From Cellulomonas iranensis NBRC 101100 = JCM 18110 (lineage in GTDB: Bacteria > Actinomycetota > Actinomycetes > Actinomycetales > Cellulomonadaceae), in NCBI RefSeq assembly GCF_001552375.1, contig NZ_BCRB01000021.1, positions 1 to 54,495 of the forward strand: a stretch of 54,495 nucleotides of DNA. The letters are read 5' to 3'. The position numbers and the translations under genes are program-made. Under the pieces are notes generated by a model. That model ran no database searches and was not told where the DNA came from. It worked only from the letters and a program-made list of their open reading frames with translations. Below, one piece after another: positions 8,759 to 18,205 of this stretch. Positions within the stretch are counted from its first letter, which is position 1. Each line of letters starts with the position of its first letter.

Positions 8759-9619
8759 ATGCGTGCACGACGACTGGCCCTCGCGCTCACGGCGGTGGCC
8801 GCGCTCACGCTCGGCGCCTGCTCCGGCGGCGACGACGGCGCCGGCAGCGGCGGCTCGGACGGCGCGACCGCGGGGGGCGGCTCGGGCGAGAAGATCCGCA
8901 TCGGCATCAAGTTCGACCAGCCCGGCCTGGGCTACCAGGACGGCAGCGAGTACACGGGCTTCGACGTGGACGTCGCGACGTACGTCGCGGGCAAGCTCGG
9001 GTACGAGCCGGACCAGATCGAGTGGGTGCAGGCGCCGTCCGCGCAGCGCGAGACGATGCTGCAGAACGGCCAGGTCGACATGATCTTCGCGACGTACTCG
9101 ATCACCGACAAGCGCAAGGAGGTCGTCGCGTTCGCGGGGCCCTACTTCGTGGCGGGGCAGGACCTGCTGGTCGCGGCGGACGACGACTCGATCTCGGGCC
9201 CCGAGGACCTCGAGGGCAAGAACCTGTGCTCGGTGACGGGCTCGACGTCGGCGCAGCGGATCAAGGACGAGTACGCGGCGGGCACGAACCTGCTCGAGCA
9301 GCCCGGGTACGGCGAGTGCGTCACCGCCCTCGTCGCGGGCACGGTCGACGCGGTCACCACCGACGACATCATCCTCGCGGGCCTGGCGTCGCTGCCGGCG
9401 AACGAGGGCAAGGTCAAGGTGGTCGGCAACCCGTTCTCCGAGGAGAAGTACGGCGTGGGTCTGCCGAAGGACAACGACGTGTGCGCCGACGTCAACAGCG
9501 CGATCGAGGCGATGATCGAGGACGGGTCGTGGCAGAAGGCGCTCGACGACAACGTCGGTGCGTCGGGGTACGAGCCGAACGACTCCCTCAACCCGCCGAC
9601 GGTCGAGGCCTGCGCCTGA
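8759..9619 (+). CDS. gluB: Amino-acid ABC transporter substrate-binding lipoprotein
   Basis: A 286-residue periplasmic-binding-protein family 3 (SBP_bac_3) lipoprotein. The signal peptide ends in a lipobox LTLGAC with the lipidated Cys at residue 21, followed by a Gly/Ser/Asp-rich linker. The mature domain begins KIRIGIKFDQPGLGY and includes FDVDVATYVAGKLGY and MIFATYSITDKRKEVVAFAGPY, characteristic of glutamate/glutamine binders. It is anchored to the outer face of the cytoplasmic membrane. A GAAGGGGAAG Shine-Dalgarno precedes the ATG. A strong hairpin just after the gene may favour its expression over that of the permeases. Confidence 0.93.
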   Translation: MRARRLALALTAVAALTLGACSGGDDGAGSGGSDGATAGGGSGEKIRIGIKFDQPGLGYQDGSEYTGFDVDVATYVAGKLGYEPDQIEWVQAPSAQRETMLQNGQVDMIFATYSITDKRKEVVAFAGPYFVAGQDLLVAADDDSISGPEDLEGKNLCSVTGSTSAQRIKDEYAAGTNLLEQPGYGECVTALVAGTVDAVTTDDIILAGLASLPANEGKVKVVGNPFSEEKYGVGLPKDNDVCADVNSAIEAMIEDGSWQKALDDNVGASGYEPNDSLNPPTVEACA

Positions 9620-9637
9620 TCCCCGTCTGACCGTCGA

Positions 9638-9677
9638 CCGGGGCCGGCCGCGCGCACGTCGCGCGGGCCGGCCCCGG
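9638..9677 (+). terminator. Intercistronic hairpin between gluB and gluC
   Basis: Inverted repeat: arm 9638-9654, loop cacgt, arm 9660-9677, 17 pairs with one bulged base. There is no T-tract. It lies within the operon, so it is more likely a partial terminator or an mRNA-stabilising 3' end for gluAB than a full stop. Confidence 0.6.
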
Positions 9678-9705
9678 CACCGCCCACCGCACCCCGGGAG
9701 GCCGC

Positions 9706-10395
9706 GTGGACGAGGGCTACCTCGACCAGTTCGTGTCCCTGTTCGACCAGTACGACGTGCTCGGCGCGTTCTGGGTGAACATCCAGCTCACGGCGTACGC
9801 CGCCGTGCTCGCGCTCGTCATCGGCACGGTCCTGGCCGTCATGCGGATCTCCCCCGTGCCGAGCCTGCGGTGGGCCGGCACGACGTACGTCACGCTGCTG
9901 CGGAACACGCCGCTCACGATCATCATCGTGTTCTGCGTGCTGGGACTGTGGGGCCAGCTCGGCATCACGCTCTCGAGCGACTTCCAGACGAACTTCTTCC
10001 GGCTCGCCGTGCTCGGTCTCGCGGTCTACCACGCGGCGTTCGTGTGCGAGGCGCTGCGCTCGGGCGTCAACACGGTGCCGGTCGGGCAGGCCGAGGCGGC
10101 GCGCGCGATCGGCCTGGGGTTCTGGCCGGCCGCGCGCCTCGTGATCCTGCCGCAGGCGTTCCGGGGCGCGGTCGCCCCGCTGGGCAACGTGCTGATCGCG
10201 CTCATCAAGAACTCGACGGTGGCCGCGGCGGGCTCCGTCGCCGAGACGTCGGGGCTCATGAAGACGATGATCGAGTTCCGGCCCGACGTGATCCTCGCGG
10301 TCTTCCTCACGTTCGCGATCGGCTACGTGATCATCGTCGTGCCCGTGGGGCTGGCGACGACGTCCCTCTCGCGACGGCTGGCGGTGGCCCGGTGA
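9706..10395 (+). CDS. gluC: Amino-acid ABC transporter permease (first subunit)
   Basis: A 229-residue HisM/GlnP-type permease with five or so membrane helices. The coupling loop is EAARAIGLGFWPAARLVILPQAFRGAVAP, the conserved EAA motif that contacts the ATPase; the N-terminal YVTLLRNTPLTIII is typical of the family. The GTG start follows a CCGGGAGG Shine-Dalgarno by about six bases. The stop overlaps the next permease as GTGA, consistent with equimolar synthesis of the heterodimeric channel. Confidence 0.92.
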   Translation: MDEGYLDQFVSLFDQYDVLGAFWVNIQLTAYAAVLALVIGTVLAVMRISPVPSLRWAGTTYVTLLRNTPLTIIIVFCVLGLWGQLGITLSSDFQTNFFRLAVLGLAVYHAAFVCEALRSGVNTVPVGQAEAARAIGLGFWPAARLVILPQAFRGAVAPLGNVLIALIKNSTVAAAGSVAETSGLMKTMIEFRPDVILAVFLTFAIGYVIIVVPVGLATTSLSRRLAVAR

Positions 10396-11249
10396 GCAAC
10401 CTCGTCCTGTTCGACGTCCCCGGGCCGCGCACGCGGCGTCGGATGCTGCTCGTCAACGTGCTCGCGGGGGTCGTGGTCGCGGGGATCGCGGTCTGGGCCC
10501 TCGTGCTCCTGGGCCGCAAGGGCCAGCTCGCGCCCGCCATGTGGGAGCCCTTCGTCCAGCCCCGCACGTGGACGGCCTACCTGCTGCCGGGGCTGCTGCA
10601 GACGCTGCGAGCGGCGGGGCTCGCGATCGTCGGCTCCGCGGTCTTCGGGCTCGTGTTCGGGATGGGCCGGCTGTCCGGCTCGCGCGTGGTGCGCTGGGTC
10701 AGCGGCACGGTCGTCGAGTTCTTCCGCGCCGTGCCCGTGCTGCTCATGATGGTGTTCTTCTACAGCGGCATCGCGCAGCTGCGGGTCGTGGACCCGCCCG
10801 ACGTGCCGCTCCTCGCGGTCGTGCTGGCCCTCACGCTGTACAACGGCTCGGTGTTCGCCGAGCTCGTGCGCTCGGGCGTGCACAACCTGCCGAAGGGCCA
10901 GCGTGAGGCCGCGCTGGTGGTCGGGCTGCGGCCCGCGCAGTCGTTGCGGCTCGTCGAGGTGCCGCAGGCGCTCATCGCGATGCTCCCCGCGATCGCGAGC
11001 CAGCTCGTGGTGATCCTCAAGGACACGGCGCTGGGCGCGATCATCACGTACCCCGAGCTGCTGGACGCGGCACGCCGGTTCGGCTCGGGCAACGGCAACA
11101 TGCTGCAGGCCCTGCTGATCGCTGCGCTGGTGTTCATCGTCATCAACGTCGCGCTCACGACGCTGGCCGAGCGCCTCGCGGCGCGCGTCGGCCGGCTCAC
11201 GGCGGGCACGGCCAAGGCCGAGACCCCGGCGATGGCGGCGACCACCTAG
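10392..11249 (+). CDS. gluD: Amino-acid ABC transporter permease (second subunit)
   Basis: A 285-residue permease partner of GluC. An N-terminal membrane helix (about 20-40) precedes the permease domain at 65-260. The domain has FFRAVPVLLMMVFFY, and its EAA loop reads REAALVVGLRPAQSLRLVEVPQALIAMLP. The short polar C-terminal tail is Ala/Thr-rich. The start is GTG overlapping the gluC stop. It is the last gene of the importer operon and faces rny across a 98-base convergent gap. Confidence 0.92.
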   Translation: MSNLVLFDVPGPRTRRRMLLVNVLAGVVVAGIAVWALVLLGRKGQLAPAMWEPFVQPRTWTAYLLPGLLQTLRAAGLAIVGSAVFGLVFGMGRLSGSRVVRWVSGTVVEFFRAVPVLLMMVFFYSGIAQLRVVDPPDVPLLAVVLALTLYNGSVFAELVRSGVHNLPKGQREAALVVGLRPAQSLRLVEVPQALIAMLPAIASQLVVILKDTALGAIITYPELLDAARRFGSGNGNMLQALLIAALVFIVINVALTTLAERLAARVGRLTAGTAKAETPAMAATT

Positions 11250-11258
11250 CCGTACGGA

Positions 11259-11330
11259 CCGGGCACCGGCGCACCCGGGGGCCGGAGCGCTCCCGGCGCG
11301 ACGCGGCCGGCCGGTGCCGCACGCGGCACG
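11259..11330. terminator. Possible bidirectional terminator region between gluD and rny
   Basis: A GC-rich stretch with several overlapping inverted repeats: gcaccgg near 11264 pairs with ccggtgc near 11313, and gtgccg with cggcac at about 11316-11331. None is a single dominant perfect stem. A terminator role is suggested mainly by position between convergent genes. Confidence 0.3.
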
Positions 11331-11347
11331 AGGGGGCGCGCGTCGCG

Positions 11348-12880
11348 TCAGCCCGCGGTCGCGCTCGCGCGCAGCTCCCGGACCACGGTCACGCGGATCT
11401 CTCCCGGGTACGTCAGGTCGGCCTCGATGTGCTGCGCGATGGCGCGTGCGAGGTGGGGCAGCGCCCGGTCGTCGACCTCCTCGGGCTCGACGACGACGCG
11501 CACCTCGCGGCCGGCGGCCATCGCGAGCGCGCGACGCACCCCCTGGTGCTCGGTGACGAGCGCCTCGAGCTCGACCATCCGCTCGACGTACTGGTCGACG
11601 TCCTGCCGCCGCGCACCGGTCCGCGCGGCCGAGACGGCGTCGGCCGCCTGCACGAGGACCGCCTCGACGGTCGCGGGCGGCACCTCGTCGTGGTGCGCGG
11701 CGATCGCGTTGACGACGGCTTCGCTCTCGCCGTGCCGGCGCGCGAGGTCCGCGCCGACGGCGGCGTGGGTGCCCGGCACCTCGGCGGTGAGTGCCTTGCC
11801 GAGGTCGTGCAGGAACGCGCCGCGCCGCGCCACCTCGACGTCGGCGCCGATCTCGGCGGCCGTGGCGGCGGCGACCTGGGCGCACTCCACGAGGTGCTCG
11901 AGGACGTTCTGGCCGTACGACGACCGCAGGCGCAGCCGTCCCATGGTGCGGACGAGCTCGGGGTGCAGACCCGTCACGCCGGCGCGCTCGGCGGCGTCGT
12001 GACCCGCCGCGTCGTGCCGCTCCTGCGCGCCGGCCTGGGCGTCGGCGTACGCGGCCTCGATACGCTGCGGGTGGATCCGGCCGTCGGCCATGAGCGCCTC
12101 GAGAGCGACCTGGGCGAGCTCGCGGCGCTCGGCGTCGAAGCACGACAGCACCACGCTGCCGGGCGTCTCGTCGACGAGGACGTTGACGCCGGTGAGTGCC
12201 TCGAAGTGCCGGATGTTGCGCCCTTCCTTGCCGATGATCCGGCCTTTCATCTCGTCGGACGGCAGTGGCAGCACGGTCAGCGCGTGCTGCGCGCTGCTCG
12301 GCACGGCGAGGCGTTGCACGGCGGTCGCGACGATCCGGCGGGCGCGGGCGTCGGCGGTGCGACGCGCCTGCGCCTCGGCGCGACGCACGCGGGCGGCGGC
12401 GTCGTTGGCGGCCTGGTCGGCGATGCGGCGCGTGAGCTCCGCGAGCGCCTCGTCCTGCGTGAGTCCGCTGACCGACTCGAGCTCGGCGCGCGCCTGCGCG
12501 CGGGCGTCGGCGAGGCGTTCGTTGGCGGAGCGGTCGGCGTCGGCGAGCGTGCGGGCGGCGACGTGCTCGGCACGGTCGAGCGCGCGGGCCGCGCTGCGCT
12601 CGGCGGCGGCGACGGCCTCCGCCTCGGCGCGGGTGCGGCGCTCGAGCTCGGCGATCTCGGCGCGCTGCGTGGCGACCTCCTGCTCGCGCTCGACGACGCG
12701 CCGTTCGCGCCGTTCGGCGTCGGCGAGCATCGCGCGCGCCTCCTCGCGGATGCGCTCGACGTCCTGCGAGGCCCGGCGTCGCTGCAGGTCGGCCTCGCGG
12801 CGCGCGACCAGGACGAGCAGGAGCGCGACGAGGCACGCACCGAGCAGCCCGACGACCGTCGCGATCGTGCTCTGGTCCAC
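11348..12880 (-). CDS. rny: Ribonuclease Y
   Basis: A membrane-anchored endoribonuclease that initiates mRNA decay. About 510 residues, normal for the family. One N-terminal membrane helix (residues 5-25) is followed by a long coiled coil (about 28-185, rich in Arg/Glu/Ala). A KH domain follows (MKGRIIGKEGRNIRHFEALTG near 215-235), then an HD domain with the metal motif LHDLGKAL near 350. A GGGAGG Shine-Dalgarno lies six bases before the GTG start, deciding it over upstream in-frame codons. It lies downstream of recA-recX, recalling the recA-rny adjacency of Bacillus. Confidence 0.95.
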   Translation of the reverse strand: MDQSTIATVVGLLGACLVALLLVLVARREADLQRRRASQDVERIREEARAMLADAERRERRVVEREQEVATQRAEIAELERRTRAEAEAVAAAERSAARALDRAEHVAARTLADADRSANERLADARAQARAELESVSGLTQDEALAELTRRIADQAANDAAARVRRAEAQARRTADARARRIVATAVQRLAVPSSAQHALTVLPLPSDEMKGRIIGKEGRNIRHFEALTGVNVLVDETPGSVVLSCFDAERRELAQVALEALMADGRIHPQRIEAAYADAQAGAQERHDAAGHDAAERAGVTGLHPELVRTMGRLRLRSSYGQNVLEHLVECAQVAAATAAEIGADVEVARRGAFLHDLGKALTAEVPGTHAAVGADLARRHGESEAVVNAIAAHHDEVPPATVEAVLVQAADAVSAARTGARRQDVDQYVERMVELEALVTEHQGVRRALAMAAGREVRVVVEPEEVDDRALPHLARAIAQHIEADLTYPGEIRVTVVRELRASATAG

Positions 12881-13033
12881 GTGGTCCTCCCGACGTCGGG
12901 AGCCGCGGCAGCACCCGTGACCTTCATTGTGCCGGGCGACGGGCCCGCCGCTGACCAGGTGGCGGCGCGGTGGCGCCACGGTGGGGCGTGGTGCGGGGCA
13001 CGACGCGCGACCCTGCGGACCCGAAGAGCGTGG

Positions 13034-13630
13034 CTACAGCGTGCCGTCGTCCGGGGCGTCCTCGTCGTCGACGCCCTCGGCCGCGAGCTCCTCGCGCACG
13101 AGTCTGGACACGAGCCCACCGGGGTAGCCCTTGCGCGCGAGCGCTCCGTAGACGCGCCGTACGCGCACGTCGCGCTCGAGCGCCGCGGTGGTGCGCAGGC
13201 GGCGCCGCACGAGCTCGCGCGCGGCGTGCTCCTCGTCCTCGTCGTCGACGCCCTCGAGCGCGACGGCGGCGGTCTCGTCGTCGATGCCCTTGCGGCGCAG
13301 CTCGACGGCCAGCGCGCGCCGCGACAGCCCGCGTTCGGCGTGGCGTGAACGCACGAGCATGTGCGCGTACTCCTGGTCGTCGATCAGCCCGACCTCGGTG
13401 AAGCGGTCGAGCACGCGCGTCGCGACGTCCTCCGGGACGTCGCGGCGCGCGAGCGCGTCGGCGAGCTGGGCGCGTGACTGCGCCGCCCCGGTGAGCCGGC
13501 GCAGCACGATCGCGCGCGCCACCGACTCGGGGTCGGGCTCGTCGTCCTGCGCGGCCGCGCCGACCTCGGGCGGCTCGACGGCCGGCCGGCCGCGGCGACG
13601 TGCCGCGGGCCGGCCGGTGAGGTCTCCCAC
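13034..13630 (-). CDS. recX: Regulatory protein RecX
   Basis: A 198-residue modulator that binds and inhibits RecA filaments. The core begins ESVARAIVLRRLTGAAQSRAQLADALARRD near residue 35 and continues with LIDDQEYAHMLVRSR and ELRRKGI, typical three-helix RecX repeats. The N-terminus (residues 1-33) is a basic/Pro-rich extension and the C-terminus is acidic. The GTG start lies two bases after the recA stop, so RecX production is tied to RecA and hence to SOS induction. Confidence 0.93.
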   Translation of the reverse strand: MGDLTGRPAARRRGRPAVEPPEVGAAAQDDEPDPESVARAIVLRRLTGAAQSRAQLADALARRDVPEDVATRVLDRFTEVGLIDDQEYAHMLVRSRHAERGLSRRALAVELRRKGIDDETAAVALEGVDDEDEEHAARELVRRRLRTTAALERDVRVRRVYGALARKGYPGGLVSRLVREELAAEGVDDEDAPDDGTL

Positions 13631-13632
13631 GA

Positions 13633-14670
<1,038 letters not shown>

Positions 14671-14839
14671 GGTGCTACCTCGTCGTCTCGTGCAGCGTCG
14701 CGCTGCTCCTGCGGGAACTGGTCTCGTCCTGCGTGACGCTATGCCCGACCACCGACATCCCGGCCGGACCGCCGCGCGCCCGCGTCCGGCGCTGCCGGGG
14801 GGCGGGGCTGTGGTCGGTTCGACCGTGTCACCGCACCCC

Positions 14840-14845
14840 ACGCTA
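14840..14845 (-). promoter_or_regulatory. -10 hexamer of the recA promoter
   Basis: TAGCGT on the minus strand, two bases downstream of the LexA box. It would start transcription near 14833, giving a 5' leader of about 160 nt. Confidence 0.5.
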
Positions 14846-14847
14846 CC

Positions 14848-14861
14848 CGAACACGTGTTCG
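14848..14861. promoter_or_regulatory. LexA (SOS) box upstream of recA
   Basis: The perfect 14-base palindrome cgaacacgtgttcg fits the actinobacterial LexA consensus TCGAAC-N4-GTTCGA (minus strand reads TCGAACACGTGTTCGG). It abuts the -10 hexamer and would occupy the -35/spacer region, so bound LexA would block RNA polymerase. About 178 bases separate it from the recA start codon. Confidence 0.9.
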
Positions 14862-14925
14862 ATGCACGCACGCGTGCCGGCGTGTCGCGCCGCGCACCCG
14901 CACCCGCGCCGGCGGCGACCCGCCG

Positions 14926-15702
14926 TCACGGCGCCGCGCGGACCTCGGTGACGTCGCCCGGCTCGAGCACCCGCACCTCGACGTCCGGCGCGACGCGCCG
15001 CGCGGCGGCCTCGAACGCGCGCCCCGCACGGTCCATCCACCCCGGCGGCAGCCGCCGCGACGCGGGCGCGTGCAACGTGCCCCAGTGCACCGGGACGGCG
15101 ACGCGCGCGCCGACCGACGCGCACACGCGCGCGGCCTCGAGCGGGTCGAGGTGCCCGCCGGACAGCCGCGGCCCCCACCCGCCGACCGGCACGAGCGCGA
15201 CGTCGACCGGCCCGCCGGCCAGCTCCGGGACGCGCGCGAGCCCCGGGAACGGGCCGGTGTCCCCCGCGAACCACACCGTCACCCCGTCGCCGCGGACGAC
15301 GAACCCCGTCGCCGCGTTCGGGCGGTGCGGCATCGGCCGGTGCCCGTGCTCCGCGGGGACCGTGCGCACCCGCACGTCCGTGCCCGGCGACCGCCACCAC
15401 TCGTCGTCGGCGAGCCCGACGCCGTGCAGGCCGTGCGCCGCGAGCCAGTGCGCGCTCGTCGGCGCGGCGAGCACGGGCACCGGGCCGAGCAGCCGCAACG
15501 AGCCGAGCTCGGCGTGGTCGTGGTGCAGGTGCGACACGAGCGCGACGTCCGCGCCGCGCCAGTCCGACGTCCGCGGGGCGCGGCCGCCGCGGCGGCGCAG
15601 CACGCCGGCGTGCCGCCGCAGCAGCGGGTCGGTCACGACCCGCACCCCGGCCACGTCGAGCACGGTCGTCGCGTGACCGAGCCAGCGGACCCGCACGCTC
15701 AC
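14926..15702 (-). CDS. Metallo-beta-lactamase fold hydrolase (UlaG-like)
   Basis: A 258-residue protein beginning VRVRWLGHATTVLDVAGVRVVTDPLL, the usual opening of UlaG/L-ascorbate-6-phosphate lactonase-like enzymes and N-acyl-phosphatidylethanolamine phospholipase D-like enzymes. The metal motif HLHHDHAEL is at about residues 58-66 and further ligands are in WFAGDTGPF and PVHWGT. It is cytoplasmic, with no signal peptide. The substrate is unknown. The GTG start overlaps the upstream phosphatase-family gene as GTGA, so the two are co-translated. It lies directly upstream of the recA promoter. Confidence 0.85.
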   Translation of the reverse strand: MSVRVRWLGHATTVLDVAGVRVVTDPLLRRHAGVLRRRGGRAPRTSDWRGADVALVSHLHHDHAELGSLRLLGPVPVLAAPTSAHWLAAHGLHGVGLADDEWWRSPGTDVRVRTVPAEHGHRPMPHRPNAATGFVVRGDGVTVWFAGDTGPFPGLARVPELAGGPVDVALVPVGGWGPRLSGGHLDPLEAARVCASVGARVAVPVHWGTLHAPASRRLPPGWMDRAGRAFEAAARRVAPDVEVRVLEPGDVTEVRAAP

Positions 15703-17894
15703 GACGCACTCTCCCCTGGCTGCCTGGTCGTGCGCGCGAGCGGCGCGGCGCGCACCCCCCGCTCGACGAGCCAGTCCACGAGCTGCGCGTGCACCGCGTC
15801 CGGGCCCACGAGCACGCGGCGGCCGTCGACGTCCTCGCAGCGCGCGTCGTCCACCGCGAGGTCCGCCGGGTGCAGCAGGAACGCGAGGTTCTGCGGACCG
15901 CCCAGTCCGCCGTGCGAGCCCACCTGCCCCTCGAACGCGTGCACCTGGTCGCGCGGGCCGACCGCCGACACGAGCAGCAGGTCGCCCGTGTGCGGCAGGC
16001 GCGCGGCGCGCGCGAGGTCGGCGCGGGCACGCGAGGGGTACGCCGCGAGCGGGTCGTCCCCCTCGACCACGTCCCCCTCGACCTCGAGCAGCCGCAGCCC
16101 CGAGCGCCCGACCGCCACGAGCCCGCGCGTGCGCGAGTCGACCACGACCACGCCCACCGCGGGACGCGCCGCGAGCCCCGGCACGAGCCCGGGCCAGCGC
16201 TCGTGCACGTCCTCGAGCGTCAGTCGCCCGGGCGCGTCCGGGAACCACACGAGGCCCAGGTTGCCCGACCCGACCACCACGACGTCCGGCACGTCGGAGC
16301 CGGCCCCGCGTGCGGCGCGACCGTGCTCGCGCACGCGCGGCACGCCCTCGTCGCGGCGCACCCGCCCGCGGCGTCGGTCGGCCCCGGCGTCCGGGCCCAG
16401 CACGACGGGGTCGCCGGGGCGTCCCAGCACGCTCGTGAGCAGGGAGTTCAACGGCCCCCAGTCCTCGCCGTCCGCGCTCTCGACACCCTCGACGCGCTCG
16501 ACCCCGCCCTCGGCGGCGGGCTCGACCATGAGGGCGCGCACGGTGTCCAGCAGCGAGCGGCCCTCGACCTGCTCGAACGTCGCCCCGAGCGTCTGACCGT
16601 GGTCCGAGAGCACCACGAGGTCGTACTCGCGCGGCGCGACGCGCGCGACCTGCTCGAGGATCCGCAGCACCTGGTCGAGACCCTCCAGCGAGCGCAGCGA
16701 CTCGGGCCGCGTCGGTCCCGCGTGGTGCGCGACCTCGTCGTAGTCCACGAGGTCGACGAACACGGTCGGCACGCCCCGCACGAGCGCGTCCGCGACCAGC
16801 GAGGTCGCGAGGTCGCGCAGCAGCACGTTGGTCACGGCGCGCAGCAGCACGTACCACCCGCCGCGGGGCACGCGCGGACGCACGTCGTGCACGGTCTGGC
16901 GGCGCGCCTGGTAGAGCTCCTTGACGACCTCGCCGACCGTGACGGTGACGGCGCGCGCGAGCACGAACGGCCGGGCGAAGAACCGCACGTAGCCCGGCCC
17001 CGGGCCCAGGCCGTGCCGGCGCCCCCGGCTCATCACGAGGTAGGACGCCGCGGCGTCGCCCGAGAACATCGTCGCGACCGCCGTGCCGCCGCCGGCCAGC
17101 AGGCCCGCGCCGTCGGACAGCCGCTCCTCGACGACGGCCGCGTCGTCGGGGTGGTTGGTGACGACGAGCCGGCCCAGACCGCGGTCCCACCAGCGGAACG
17201 CGGGGATCTGGTCGGCCGCGCCGTGCAGCAGACCGGCCTGCGCGGCGGGCGTCGTCGACGGCACGGTCGCCCACCAGGTCGCGAGGCGGTGCGTGCCCTC
17301 CTCGACCCACCGCTGCATCGTGGGGACGAGCCCGGCCTCGACGGCCTGGTCGAGCACCGGCGCGCTCACGCCGTCGAGCTGCACCACGAGCATGCCGCGC
17401 GGCCGGTCCCCCGCGTCGTGGTCGCGCGCGCCCGCGGACCGCTGCGCGCGCCGCACGACGTCCGCGACCACGTACTCGTTGTCGCTCGACCCCCAGAGCC
17501 AGCGCCCGGCCGCCATCACCACCGACGTGAGCACGAGCACCCACAGCACCGCCCAGCCCGACGTGACCTCGACGCCCGACGCGACGCTCAGCGCCGCCCA
17601 CAGCACGAGCACCTGCGCCGCGAGCCCCGCCACGAGCGCCCCGCCCGCGCCCGCGACCGACGCGAGCAGCCGCAGGGGCGCGCGCAGCACGAGGTCCCCC
17701 ACGCCGACCGCGAGCGCCGCCAGCAGCACGCCCCACGGGGTCGTCGCGCCCACGCCGTCGACCACGGTGATGGCCACGCCCAGCCCGAGCGCGGTGACGA
17801 CGAGCGAGAACAGCGCGTCGCCCACGTCCACCGCGCGCGGCAGCAGCCGCCGGCGGCGGTCGTCCCCCACGGACGGGCGCGGGTCGGGGGCCAC
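15699..17894 (-). CDS. Membrane-anchored alkaline phosphatase/phosphodiesterase-superfamily protein
   Basis: About 731 residues. The first 140 hold four membrane helices, a layout often annotated as phage-holin-like. From about residue 165 an alkaline-phosphatase-superfamily domain follows: MLVVQLDGVSAPVL carries the first metal Asp, WWATVPSTTPAAQAGLLHG resembles the nucleophile Thr/Ser region, VDLVDYDEVAHHAGP supplies Asp/His ligands, and VVLSDHGQTLGATF the late Asp-His pair. This is the arrangement of nucleotide pyrophosphatase/phosphodiesterases. A charged Arg/Asp-rich insert lies near residue 510. The GTG start has GAGGA seven bases upstream. The substrate is unknown. It is coupled to the following MBL-fold gene. 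Confidence 0.8.
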   Translation of the reverse strand: MAPDPRPSVGDDRRRRLLPRAVDVGDALFSLVVTALGLGVAITVVDGVGATTPWGVLLAALAVGVGDLVLRAPLRLLASVAGAGGALVAGLAAQVLVLWAALSVASGVEVTSGWAVLWVLVLTSVVMAAGRWLWGSSDNEYVVADVVRRAQRSAGARDHDAGDRPRGMLVVQLDGVSAPVLDQAVEAGLVPTMQRWVEEGTHRLATWWATVPSTTPAAQAGLLHGAADQIPAFRWWDRGLGRLVVTNHPDDAAVVEERLSDGAGLLAGGGTAVATMFSGDAAASYLVMSRGRRHGLGPGPGYVRFFARPFVLARAVTVTVGEVVKELYQARRQTVHDVRPRVPRGGWYVLLRAVTNVLLRDLATSLVADALVRGVPTVFVDLVDYDEVAHHAGPTRPESLRSLEGLDQVLRILEQVARVAPREYDLVVLSDHGQTLGATFEQVEGRSLLDTVRALMVEPAAEGGVERVEGVESADGEDWGPLNSLLTSVLGRPGDPVVLGPDAGADRRRGRVRRDEGVPRVREHGRAARGAGSDVPDVVVVGSGNLGLVWFPDAPGRLTLEDVHERWPGLVPGLAARPAVGVVVVDSRTRGLVAVGRSGLRLLEVEGDVVEGDDPLAAYPSRARADLARAARLPHTGDLLLVSAVGPRDQVHAFEGQVGSHGGLGGPQNLAFLLHPADLAVDDARCEDVDGRRVLVGPDAVHAQLVDWLVERGVRAAPLARTTRQPGESAS

Positions 17895-17899
17895 GGTCC

Positions 17900-18142
17900 T
17901 CAGCGGTCCGCGCGGCGCGGCGGCGCCTGCCGGTGCGGGTCGCTCCCCCAGCGTCGGGCGTCCGGGATGCCGAGCTCGTCGCACAGCGCGTGCCACACGG
18001 CGCGAGGGTCCTCGCCGTCCGCGAGCGCGACGGCGCCCGTGCGGCCGCCGAGCTCGCCGAGCACGAGCTCGTCGAGCAGCAGCCGGCCCTGGACGGGGCC
18101 CAGCACGTCGTCCACCAGGTCGGTCAGCTCGCGGTACCTCAC
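17900..18142 (-). CDS. DUF3046 protein
   Basis: An 80-residue protein of the DUF3046 family, conserved in actinobacteria next to recA (Rv2738c in M. tuberculosis). Visible hallmarks are RELTDLVDDVLGPVQGRLLLDELVL, then LGGRTGAVALADGEDPRAVWHALCDELGIPDARRWG. The tail is basic. No function is established. The GTG start is preceded six bases upstream by CAGGCT, a -10-like hexamer. It leads the group DUF3046 / phosphatase-family / MBL, which runs into the recA promoter region. Confidence 0.88.
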   Translation of the reverse strand: MRYRELTDLVDDVLGPVQGRLLLDELVLGELGGRTGAVALADGEDPRAVWHALCDELGIPDARRWGSDPHRQAPPRRADR

Positions 18143-18205
18143 GCCCCCAGCCTGCCACCGTCGCGCCGGGCCGCGCGTGTCGGTGCCGACCGACACAATG
18201 GCCCG

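Noticed and set aside
11282-11293. cggagcgctccc, a one-mismatch version of the CebR/CelR palindrome
   Set aside because: It lies between the converging 3' ends of gluD and rny, not near a promoter, and is part of a larger set of inverted repeats, so a terminator role is more likely than an operator.
14671-14871. N-terminal extension of RecA, because the frame stays open upstream to 14871
   Set aside because: The extension is Arg/Pro/Gly-rich without homology, crosses the -10 hexamer and the LexA box, and the ATG at 14670 has a Shine-Dalgarno and gives the normal RecA N-terminus.
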